A DNA stretch of 64,000 bases from contig NZ_JBASBR010000015.1 in assembly GCF_049651205.1 (NCBI RefSeq), forward strand, positions 1 through 64,000. Reading direction: 5' to 3'. This DNA comes from Castellaniella sp049651205 (GTDB lineage: Bacteria > Pseudomonadota > Gammaproteobacteria > Burkholderiales > Burkholderiaceae_B). Within the stretch, counting starts at the first letter, position 1. Each line of letters begins with the position of its first letter. The notes beneath the pieces were generated by a model. It was not told where the DNA came from, did no database searches, and saw nothing but the letters and a program-made list of their open reading frames with translations. This document shows positions 1 to 6,959 of this stretch, piece by piece. A program made the translations under genes and the position numbers.

Positions 1-217
1 CACCACCAGACCGTGGATCCCTAGGATAGAATCGATTGGGGACATCGGCATTGACTCCATTAAACGTGTTTCGTCGCAAAAACAAGTCTAATGAATGCCG
101 GTGTCCCCCGTTAATGATGTAGAGCCCTTCGCCGGCATTGATGGGCCGTAGTGTTCCTTGGGCAATGTGTTCAAAGATCTCATCGATGGCCATCCTGCTA
201 GTCGCGACGCGCCGGTT
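1..217 (-). pseudogene. Broken paralogue of the TniQ-like gene, running off the left edge
   Basis: Read on the minus strand, this stretch encodes about 33 residues nearly identical to part of the TniQ-like protein at 3749-4711. The shared core runs from VNRR through MAIDE and FEHIAQGTLRP to INAGE, with only a few substitutions. Beyond INAGE (about position 127 leftwards) similarity stops, but the frame stays open to base 1. Upstream (about 217-310) the frame decays into unrelated sequence and reaches a stop near 311. It is therefore a 5'-truncated copy, possibly spliced to other sequence at its 3' side, and its remainder lies outside the window. Whether it is expressed is unknown. Confidence 0.6.
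38..108. repeat. Inverted repeat, 15-bp arms
   Basis: Arms at 38-52 (GGGGACATCGGCATT) and 94-108 (AATGCCGGTGTCCCC) are complementary at 14 of 15 positions, with 41 bases between. It lies just where the similarity of the truncated TniQ-like copy to its paralogue breaks off. This is compatible with the ends of a very small element or with insertion-sequence end remnants. No target duplication or transposase was identified. Confidence 0.5.
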
Positions 218-342
218 CACACTGTGCCTTGCCCGGGAAATGCTACACGTAGTAGGTTTCCTGGGCCGTGGTTCGGCTATGGCTTTCGGCGTTGTGCAGC
301 ACGCGGTTCACAGGTTAGTCCCTGGGCGCTACTTGTTGGGTT
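218..342 (-). other. Gene-poor junction with a possible attC half-site
   Basis: No intact gene is visible between the broken TniQ-like copy and the 205-residue gene. Just after that gene's stop codon, the minus strand reads ACCCAAC (341-335) followed by AAGTAGCG. This fits the left R-box (RYYYAAC) and the start of an attC site, but no matching right box (GTTRRRY) follows within about 100 bases. The cassette array may have been broken here. A short stretch ending RTTAQETYYV and a stop also appears on the minus strand at about 245-310 and could be a remnant of a lost gene. Confidence 0.3.
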
Positions 343-960
343 TCAGACGCCGGAGCCTTGAAGAAGTCGCTTACCATCCTTAGGAGGCAATGATCTGGCT
401 ATATCCTCGACTCGCGCGCGGAAAAGCCTGCTGAACTCCCCCAACACCCATTGGTAAGCGATCATGTGGCAGTGCATGTCGTCGTCGGTGACTTGTATGT
501 CGTAGTAGGTCCTAGGGTGCGTTAATCGATTACGCGCATCCTTTGAACGAAGGAAATCCACAAAGCCCTCCCCGCTAGTGGTGAGCTGGTAGCTGTCAAG
601 GCCCCATATTTTGGCTGCTAGGCGAAACGTCCGTTTGATATTAGCGTCAAGTGGCAATTGCTTATCAGTCCTTCTATCACCGATGACATGGAGCGAACCA
701 AGAGTTTCTTTCTCTTTGTCGGTCAGGTCCGGGGTGAAGAGCTCTGTCCTAATGTTTGAGCGAACCTCAAGTTTGATCGTTTCAATGCAGGCCTCAATGA
801 AAGAGAAGGTCGCTCGGACTACGAATCGCCTCAAGTACTGCGATTCAGAGTCGTTCTCCAGTGTCTCGTACGCCCGGTGGATATCGGACTGGAGTTCCTC
901 AAGTAGGTCGTGGGCTCGAATGAACCCCTCGCCTTTATCGATTCTCGGAGAGCTTGGCAT
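343..960 (-). CDS. Unknown cassette protein with a HEPN-type R-x4-H motif
   Basis: This 205-residue protein was not recognised by name. It is mostly helical and soluble, with no signal peptide or membrane segment. Residues 143-148 read RNRLTH within DARNRLTHPRTYYD. That fits the R-x4-6-H motif of HEPN domains, which are often metal-independent RNases or nucleic-acid-binding modules in toxin and defence systems. The start ATG at 960 lies only three bases after an attC-like right box, and the gene ends just before another possible R-box. This arrangement is typical of an integron cassette gene. The ribosome site is weak (AGGGG very close to ATG), also usual for cassettes. Function as an RNase is an inference from the motif only. 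Confidence 0.65.
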   Translation of the reverse strand: MPSSPRIDKGEGFIRAHDLLEELQSDIHRAYETLENDSESQYLRRFVVRATFSFIEACIETIKLEVRSNIRTELFTPDLTDKEKETLGSLHVIGDRRTDKQLPLDANIKRTFRLAAKIWGLDSYQLTTSGEGFVDFLRSKDARNRLTHPRTYYDIQVTDDDMHCHMIAYQWVLGEFSRLFRARVEDIARSLPPKDGKRLLQGSGV

Positions 961-962
961 AG

Positions 963-1037
963 CCCCTAACGCCGCACTCTACGGAAAAATTGAAGCGTAG
1001 CGTAAATTTTGTCCGACAGCATCGTCTTGTTATAAGC
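963..1037 (-). other. attC recombination site of a gene cassette
   Basis: On the minus strand the site begins GCTTATAAC and ends GCGTTAGGGG, with the universal AAC and GTT of the R-boxes. Between them CGGACAAAATT and AATTTTTCCG form a near-perfect stem around a short loop, with the imperfect flanking arms seen in attC sites. The stop codon of the upstream gene lies inside the left box and the next gene starts three bases after the right box. That is the usual layout of consecutive integron cassettes. Length is about 75 bp, within the 57-141 range of the family. Confidence 0.7.
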
Positions 1038-2319
1038 TGGGCGCATATATGATGTCAGTGAAAGAATTTTGAACTATCCTCCAGTGACCATCGGATATAG
1101 ACCGAGCAGAAGGATTATTTTCTAAGTCTTGGTGTATTGCACGTACCGAAACTTCTTTAAATTTCGTTTGATCATCGACTTCAAAACGCAGCTCTGCTAT
1201 TACATGAGTAACCGCAGCAGCTTGGTCCTCTATACTCAATACTTTGAACGAAACCGGTACATGTTTGCTGAAATCTTGCCGTGCCATACCAGCTTTTTTT
1301 CCCTTAGGGGTATCGGTAAAGTATAAAAGGGCATCAGCGATAGGGCCAAATCGCTTATTGCACCAATGATCTAAAAAGACAGCTACTGCATGTTCAGGCG
1401 TATTTTCAGGTAGATTAGAAATATCTCCTTCAAATGGAAGATATGGAATGTTCTCAGATACTCTTGGCTTCCATTCTTCAATGGATTTTTTCATAAGGTT
1501 TGTTGCAGAGATTTGCTTAAATAACTGTTTCAAGCTAACCTCTTCTTTTGGCTTTGGCTGCTTTTTCCCATCATCAAGTGCTCCAGCCCAGTCTCTCGCT
1601 GCAAAGAGAGCAGCCCAGCACTTTGCTGCCACTACCTTATTATCAAAGGCCAGCTCTCGACCATGAAGAATTCCGTTTCTGTATGGAATGGATATTGCAT
1701 CTTCATTCGTCTTATTTCTGCCTTTAGTGAGAATAGAAGCTAGTGTCTGAAGGCCTGACTCATGAGCTGCAATGCAATCCCAAGCTGTCAGATCGACATT
1801 CTCAGCAAAAAATCCTACATGCTTCGACACATCATTTACGAGACCGTCAAGTATGCTCAGCAATAGCGGAATACACGCGTGATATCTGCTAGCTAAGTAA
1901 TCCTCTCTGGCCAATTCCACGAGCCTTATTCTTTTTCTAAACTCACGATTTCCATTAAATCGGAATAATCCCCACTTTAATGTTTCTTCGTCATACGAAT
2001 CGGCAAGGAGTTTTTCCGCCGCATCCTTCCCTTCAATGTCATGAAGATTTATTGCTTTCTGCATTACTTCCATGTTCATGGATTCATATGCGATCCAACC
2101 TAAATTGGAAAAACGTTCATTGAACTGATCAGGCACCTTCAATAATTCTGCTTGGCTTTTAATGTTCTTGAATTCATTGAAGGCTTCTTCCATTTTAGGG
2201 AAGAGTCTTCGAGCAAACGGAAAAGCGTTGTATAGAGCCTCCAAGCTTTCAAATGCCTCGAACTGCTTTAACAGTTCTTCACTTGTTGGATTGTCAATAA
2301 TCTTCCTTGGCTTACTCAC
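1030..2319 (-). CDS. Unknown cassette protein with a HEPN-like motif
   Basis: This is a 429-residue protein of no recognised family name. The start is GTG at 2319, supported by AAGG seven bases upstream. It is soluble and helix-rich. Residues 214-219 read RNGILH in the context YRNGILHGRE, an R-x4-H arrangement as in HEPN domains, preceded by a helical stretch (about 140-200). The C-terminal 120 residues look like a separate alpha/beta domain, ending in HWRIVQNSFTDIIY. GC content is clearly lower than in the core genes. An attC-like site lies on each side (2333-2376 and 963-1037), so it is probably the body of one integron cassette. RNA binding or cleavage is only inferred. Confidence 0.65.
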   Translation of the reverse strand: MSKPRKIIDNPTSEELLKQFEAFESLEALYNAFPFARRLFPKMEEAFNEFKNIKSQAELLKVPDQFNERFSNLGWIAYESMNMEVMQKAINLHDIEGKDAAEKLLADSYDEETLKWGLFRFNGNREFRKRIRLVELAREDYLASRYHACIPLLLSILDGLVNDVSKHVGFFAENVDLTAWDCIAAHESGLQTLASILTKGRNKTNEDAISIPYRNGILHGRELAFDNKVVAAKCWAALFAARDWAGALDDGKKQPKPKEEVSLKQLFKQISATNLMKKSIEEWKPRVSENIPYLPFEGDISNLPENTPEHAVAVFLDHWCNKRFGPIADALLYFTDTPKGKKAGMARQDFSKHVPVSFKVLSIEDQAAAVTHVIAELRFEVDDQTKFKEVSVRAIHQDLENNPSARSISDGHWRIVQNSFTDIIYAPSL

Positions 2320-2332
2320 AATGTTTCCTTGT

Positions 2333-2376
2333 GCTTATAACTGCTTCATTTAACAGGCTTGAACGGTCCGTTATGC
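2333..2376 (-). other. Short attC-like site
   Basis: On the minus strand the site starts GCATAAC and ends GTTATAAGC, 44 bp in all, with short inner arms TTCA and TGAA. It is shorter than normal attC sites and its stem is weak. Its position, about 15 bases before the start codon of the 429-residue gene, is right for a cassette boundary. Confidence 0.4.
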
Positions 2377-2632
2377 ACGGCGAAATACTGACTGTAAAGC
2401 CGCCCTGAATTTAGGGTTTGGAACAACCGCCGAATTATTAGGCTAATAAAAACCGTGAAATACGGCAGCGAAGACGATGTTATAACCGGGCTACCCTGCC
2501 ATGGAAAAGTTGTCAGAGCAATACCGAATACAGGGAAGGAGTAGACGTCCGGAAATGGCCGAAGTTTGACGTTGGTCACCGTCGCAGTTCGATCCAAAGC
2601 TTCCGGATGATTGTTCGAATGATGCGGCCAGA
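2377..2632 (-). other. Cassette body without a convincing gene
   Basis: About 250 bases lie between two attC-like sites. An open frame of 114 codons (2346-2690, minus) covers it, but its start falls inside the attC-like site on one side and its end inside the other. It has no ribosome site and its protein has no recognisable features. Gene-less or promoter-carrying cassettes are known in integrons. I do not call a gene here. Confidence 0.35.
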
Positions 2633-2723
2633 GCCTAACGTTCAACGTGTCGCTAGGATCCACTCTAAAAAGATCTCGTCCGATGAGCAAGGCCAGTCAG
2701 CTCACTTTTTCAAGACGTTATAC
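2633..2723 (-). other. Possible attC-like site
   Basis: The outer boxes on the minus strand are GTATAAC (2723-2717) and GTTAGGC (2639-2633), which fit the R-box consensus well on the right side. TAACGT pairs with ACGTTA at the two ends, and CTTGAAAAAG partly pairs with CTTTTTAGAG inside. The stem is imperfect, so this is weaker than the site at 963-1037. Confidence 0.35.
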
Positions 2724-2811
2724 AGCTCTGACGATTTGTTGACGTTTAATTGGGGTGGCACCAAGTTATAGGGTGATCTGATAGGGTTCGTAATTTTAGT
2801 AAATTTAGTAA

Positions 2812-3726
2812 TTATTTTGATTGGATTAGTGCATCTGATGCCATATCTGTATATTTTTTCATAAAAACAAAGAAAGAAATTATAACTTGAGATATGGAGA
2901 CATTATATTCAAGCCGTACTGTATCTTTAATTTTATTTAAAATAATTTGAATGTCATCTATAGATTCAGCATCCCAGTAAAAAAACATTTCACCTTTCTT
3001 GGGATTAAATTTTTTTGAAAACTCTTCTATACTGAGATTTTCGGTTGCAAAGAATCTGTCATAAGAGATTCCTAACATCGGATTGGTGTCCTCATTAAGA
3101 AGTGAATGCTTTAATGCATTAGTAATCAAATTTATGGTTTTAAATAGAAGTAACGTGGATCTATCTAAAACAAGTTTTCCAACGTTAGTGTCTTTATTTT
3201 CTTTGCTTTTTTTTAATACACATCCAATGGATAGGTTTTCGTTATTTGTATGAATTTGTAATATAAATTCAACGGTTCTGCGTATTGCATACAAAAGGGA
3301 ACTGGTCTCATTAATAACTACGAATACGTTATGATCAATAAGCCCTCTAACTCCCTTTGTAGTTGATACCTGCAAATCACTATATTTCCATATGATGGCC
3401 TGAACGCTGCGCAATACTCTGAATACTCTTAAGCAATCTAAACTATAACGCATTTGTGACATTGCGTGAGACATAAGAGTTACTTCTAGAGCTCTATAGT
3501 CATGAATCAGTTGATTGGCATAACTATTTTTATATCTGGTTTGATATGTGATCTCAAAATCAGAAAAACCTATCCCATGACCCTCGCTTGGGGGGTGTAT
3601 GATGAGAGATTCTAAAAATTCGCTTTCGTAATCAATCATATTTGTTGCCAATGCTGGTGTTTGGTCCGTGAATGCTGCTGCGACTTTACAGTCGATTCCT
3701 TCATCATAGCGAATGACGCCGTGCAT
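2812..3726 (-). CDS. AT-rich orphan gene, unknown function
   Basis: This encodes about 304 residues if translation starts at ATG 3726 (MHGVIRYDEG). Another ATG at 3639 (MIDYESEF) is possible, and neither has a clear ribosome site. The frame is open upstream to 3792, but those codons lie inside the 3' end of the neighbouring gene and have its high GC content, so they are unlikely to be used. The gene is markedly AT-rich, unlike everything else in the window, which points to horizontal transfer. The protein is lysine- and isoleucine-rich and helical, with no signal peptide. LITNALKHS near the middle faintly recalls a HEPN active-site helix, but this is weak. Confidence 0.55.
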   Translation of the reverse strand: MHGVIRYDEGIDCKVAAAFTDQTPALATNMIDYESEFLESLIIHPPSEGHGIGFSDFEITYQTRYKNSYANQLIHDYRALEVTLMSHAMSQMRYSLDCLRVFRVLRSVQAIIWKYSDLQVSTTKGVRGLIDHNVFVVINETSSLLYAIRRTVEFILQIHTNNENLSIGCVLKKSKENKDTNVGKLVLDRSTLLLFKTINLITNALKHSLLNEDTNPMLGISYDRFFATENLSIEEFSKKFNPKKGEMFFYWDAESIDDIQIILNKIKDTVRLEYNVSISQVIISFFVFMKKYTDMASDALIQSK

Positions 3727-3748
3727 GGTACAAGTGGATGTTTTGTGT

Positions 3749-4711
3749 TTATGCAGGGGTCGGCTCTTCGACTTGGTGCACGAGCGGTTCATCTGCCAGG
3801 AGACTCATCTGCGGCTGATACAGCCCGCGGACCAGGATTTGCCGCAGTTCAACCAAACCTCCTCGCGTGACACCGGGGGACACGGCCTGCGCACCGATGA
3901 TCGGCACGCCCAGCTTGTGCAGTTTGTCGCTCAGCGCTTTGGGGGAAGTCTCCAGTTGGCGGGCGAGTTCACTGACCACCTTGTAGCGTCCCATGAAATC
4001 GTGGACGGCGCGCATGCCGACCCGGTAGACTACCCGGCCTCGCGACTCTGCAGGCTCTCCGGCCAGAAAGCCTGACTTTACCCAGTGGCGGATGCTCTCA
4101 GACTTCCAGCCCGTGATGCGCGCCAGGTGTTCTGCGGTCATGAGTGTCACGGCCTGAGAGTTGCCGATGATGTGGGTGAGAGCCTCCTTGTCGAACAGAA
4201 GCTGACCGAGGTGGGTCACTTCGCCGGCGTTGATGGGCCGCAGTGTCCCCTGAGCAATGTGTTCGAAGACCTCATCGATGGCCATCCTGTTTGTTCCAAT
4301 GCGCCGGTTGATGTCGTTCAGCGCGATCGTCTGCGTGGCGCTCGTACTCGGCTCGATCAGACCACACAGGAAAGATTCGACCGCCTGTACGTCGGCTAGG
4401 TCGTATGGCTTGTGGACATTCAAATCCCAGTCCGGTCGCGTTCGCTTGGGCAGCAGACCTACGCGGGTGAATTGCTTTAGAACCGATTCGTTGAGCCCGG
4501 TGCGCTTGAGTACCTCCAACTGATTGAGCGCTGTCCCCAGGTATTGCCTGAATGAGGCACATTGCTCCAGTGTCACAGTGTTGAAGGTGTTGGCCTTCAG
4601 GCCGCTGGCACCAGGCATGTTTGAGAGCATGGCCCGCAGGCGCTCGGACTTCACGCCTAGAGTTTTTGCCGCCTCGGTGATGCTCAGGTGGTGCGCGGGT
4701 GGCCCGTCCAT
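3749..4711 (-). CDS. TniQ-like helix-turn-helix protein, probably missing its N-terminal domain
   Basis: This 320-residue DNA-binding-type protein has at least two helix-turn-helix segments: LSITEAAKTLGVKSERLRAM near the start, and LARITGWKSESIRHWVKSG at about 200-220. A further helical repeat, VSELARQLETSPKALSDKL, follows. The style resembles the C-terminal half of TniQ/TnsD-type transposition proteins, but the zinc-binding N-terminal domain of that family is absent. Codons just upstream still read as plausible protein (IDHLLPAY) back to an in-frame TAG at 4736-4738, so the gene is probably 5'-truncated. A shorter relative lies at 1-217. The family assignment is tentative, and a phage or plasmid regulator is the alternative. 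Confidence 0.45.
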   Translation of the reverse strand: MDGPPAHHLSITEAAKTLGVKSERLRAMLSNMPGASGLKANTFNTVTLEQCASFRQYLGTALNQLEVLKRTGLNESVLKQFTRVGLLPKRTRPDWDLNVHKPYDLADVQAVESFLCGLIEPSTSATQTIALNDINRRIGTNRMAIDEVFEHIAQGTLRPINAGEVTHLGQLLFDKEALTHIIGNSQAVTLMTAEHLARITGWKSESIRHWVKSGFLAGEPAESRGRVVYRVGMRAVHDFMGRYKVVSELARQLETSPKALSDKLHKLGVPIIGAQAVSPGVTRGGLVELRQILVRGLYQPQMSLLADEPLVHQVEEPTPA

Positions 4712-4856
4712 GTATGCTGGTAGCAGGTGGTCAATCTAGAGGAGCAGTGCTACGGGATTCCTAATTTTGAATGTTTTCCTTGCACTGCTGGCTGCCGCCG
4801 CCTGCTGGGTTGCGATGCGTCCCGCGGGTAGGCCAAGCGCGCCCACCACCAAGATG

Positions 4857-4936
4857 AGGGGTGGCCGGCTCCGTCGGTGTAGCGCCACCCCTACCTCACG
4901 GTGGATCAAGCGGCGGTGAGATTGGGGGCCACCCCT
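4857..4936. repeat. Three copies of a 9-bp motif in the gap before the OLD gene
   Basis: AGGGGTGGC at 4857-4865 is the exact complement of GCCACCCCT at 4884-4892, and a third GCCACCCCT sits at 4928-4936. The inverted pair could form a hairpin with an 18-base loop. The gap (4712-4959) contains no gene that I can support. The repeats may be regulator-binding sites, a terminator for the OLD gene, or element-end remnants. Confidence 0.4.
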
Positions 4937-4959
4937 GTAGGTCAACACTGGAGATTAGG

Positions 4960-6774
4960 CTACGCGGCACCCGAAGTGGGGCTTCTACGCAGTCCATCAA
5001 GCCAATCAAAACAGCATCCGATTTCGGGCATATCAGCCTTGATGGCCCGTGCGTCCATAGAGCCGATGGCAAGCTCCTGAGCCAAGATCGCTTCTTCGCC
5101 TTTCTCTGGATGACCAGAAACGTTCTCGATACAGCCGACCTTCCAGAGCCACAGGCTGTGCGCGCGCAACGTATCGTGCAAGTTGGTTGCGATCTCAGCG
5201 CCTTCTGGGTCCGCAGCAAAAATTGCCCAAGTATCTGCTGCCTGCCATCCGGTTTTGTCTTTCGTTGGGAGACCATTGCCACCCAGCGGAAATCCATGCT
5301 GAGTTTGCAGGCGTTGCAGTGCGGCTTTGCTGCGCTCGAGAGTAGCATCGTCTTTTGGGAGCATAGGCGTCAAGCCTTTGCGTGCTTCTGTGAAGGCGAA
5401 ATCGAGGTCCGCAATGCCGCAAGCCTGAATGCCCATGGCGGCTAGTACCCGTAATGCTTTGGGGATGCCTGAACACGCCCTCATGGCAACGAAGGCAATC
5501 TGGTCAAGTTCAGGTTGCCGGCCACGCAGCCGTTCGTAGAGCAGTGGGAGCAGACGTATCTCTGTCTTCCCTTCACACAGCACTACAAGATCCGAGAAGT
5601 AGATTTCGGCCAGGTTTCCCAATTCGAACAAGGTTCGTGAGGGGGCCTCTGCTTCCTTCAGCGCAGCAGCGACGGCGTGCCGCAGAGGGATACGAGCTAA
5701 CGTCCCATTCGTCTTGTCTTTATTCACGATCACTGCATCAGCAGCATTCTCTCTGCTCAACATGAGCGGCGAGTGCGTTGCGTAGACGACTTGAAAGCCC
5801 CTCTGTGATAAAGCTGCAAGTGCTTGCCGAAGTCGCCTGACTCCCTGCGGATGAAGATATAGCTCAGGTTCGTCGATAAGTAGAAGGCGGCGGGCGGCAC
5901 CGGACTTCTCCGCAGTGTGTCGGTCAGCGAGATGTCGTATCAATGCCATTTGAATTGCCCGTTGAGCACCGGTGCCCAGCTGGTCGAATGTCCTCCGGTC
6001 GCCCGTGCTCATGTCGGTGATGTTCAAGCTACCAGCTTTGAAAAACTCCTTGATCTCGACTGTTTGCAGGCCCAACTCAATCGTGAGCCCCGGAAAAAAA
6101 CTTCCGAGAGCCTCTGTCGCGCCTTTATCGAAAGTCTTCAGAAGTTCAGATCGCGACTCACCTTCTACACTGAGGATGCTCCGAACAGTCTGCATGGCTG
6201 CTGTCAGCTCGGCGTGTGCCTCAACGATAGGGCCCATGATCAGGTCTAACAGCGATTTCATCGTGCTGCCCGCCTTCGCCTTACCGAGGTCTTCTCCGAG
6301 GTCCTCCATTGCATCAATGCATAGTGCGTCCGGTAGTAAAGCCGAAACCGCCTGCGGTAACCCCGTTGGATAGGGCCTCCATGCTAGGGGGAGATCGTTG
6401 CCATGATAGGTTTCAAAATCGAAGACTTCACATGCGACCTTTTTGGTTCCGGGCTCGTTGGCGACAACGCGAATCCATATGGAACCGGACGTGCAGTAGG
6501 GCGCGATAGCCGCCCGGTGCTTTGGCTCCGGAATTAGTTCCAGGATCTCGTTGGTAATGCCATCGATTCGTGCGGTGACAACCACCGGCTCGCCGATTTT
6601 TGAAAAGTCAGATTCCGCTAGAGCGCTTGGTTTCAGTACCCAGGCGAGAGCAAACAGAATCGTCGATTTTCCAGCATTGTTCTGCCCGACAAGTGGGGTG
6701 AAGGACTCTATTGGCAGGCTTACATGCTGGCACGCCCGGAGGCCTACGATGTCAATAAAGCCGATCTTGTGCAT
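4960..6774 (-). CDS. OLD-family ATP-dependent nuclease (AAA ATPase plus TOPRIM)
   Basis: This 604-residue protein has an N-terminal ABC/AAA-type ATPase with Walker A GQNNAGKST (about 30-38). A Walker B LLLIDEPELYLHP is followed by the H-loop region YATHSPLML (about 300-345). The C-terminal TOPRIM domain has the acidic residue in VLCEGKTE (about 400) and the DLDFAF motif. OLD proteins are DNA nucleases and include phage P2 Old and the GajA half of Gabija. No UvrD-like GajB partner is present on either side, so this looks like a solitary class 1 OLD. The start is supported by a strong AGGAGGG ribosome site. It lies at the core-side edge of the accessory island, which suggests anti-phage defence (inference). 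Confidence 0.85.
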   Translation of the reverse strand: MHKIGFIDIVGLRACQHVSLPIESFTPLVGQNNAGKSTILFALAWVLKPSALAESDFSKIGEPVVVTARIDGITNEILELIPEPKHRAAIAPYCTSGSIWIRVVANEPGTKKVACEVFDFETYHGNDLPLAWRPYPTGLPQAVSALLPDALCIDAMEDLGEDLGKAKAGSTMKSLLDLIMGPIVEAHAELTAAMQTVRSILSVEGESRSELLKTFDKGATEALGSFFPGLTIELGLQTVEIKEFFKAGSLNITDMSTGDRRTFDQLGTGAQRAIQMALIRHLADRHTAEKSGAARRLLLIDEPELYLHPQGVRRLRQALAALSQRGFQVVYATHSPLMLSRENAADAVIVNKDKTNGTLARIPLRHAVAAALKEAEAPSRTLFELGNLAEIYFSDLVVLCEGKTEIRLLPLLYERLRGRQPELDQIAFVAMRACSGIPKALRVLAAMGIQACGIADLDFAFTEARKGLTPMLPKDDATLERSKAALQRLQTQHGFPLGGNGLPTKDKTGWQAADTWAIFAADPEGAEIATNLHDTLRAHSLWLWKVGCIENVSGHPEKGEEAILAQELAIGSMDARAIKADMPEIGCCFDWLDGLRRSPTSGAA

Positions 6775-6859
6775 TTCACCCTCCTATTGTGAACTAATGT
6801 TACACGCCCGACTGAGGGTTGCAGGGACTCACCACGCAATGGATAAGGCCTTTCCAGGC

Positions 6860-6890
6860 AAAAAAATGACCGCCAAATTAGGCGGTCATT
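6860..6890 (-). terminator. Rho-independent terminator of gyrB
   Basis: Arms AATGACCGCC (6865-6874) and GGCGGTCATT (6881-6890) form a perfect 10-bp stem with a six-base loop. On the minus strand the stem is followed by a run of T. It lies about 70 bases after the gyrB stop codon. Confidence 0.85.
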
Positions 6891-6959
6891 CTCTCTGCTC
6901 CTATGAATGGCCAACTTTTCCCACAAAACTTGGCCATCTTTTCCGAAAACCAACAAAGC

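Noticed and set aside
2346..2690. 114-codon open frame on the minus strand
   Set aside because: Its two ends lie inside attC-like sites, it lacks a ribosome site and its product has no recognisable features. Treated as a cassette body without a supported gene.
4960..6774. Gabija defence system
   Set aside because: The GajA-like OLD protein is present but no UvrD-like GajB gene lies on either side.
1..6800. CRISPR array in the accessory island
   Set aside because: No regularly spaced direct repeats and no cas genes were seen. The repeats present are attC-like or simple inverted repeats.
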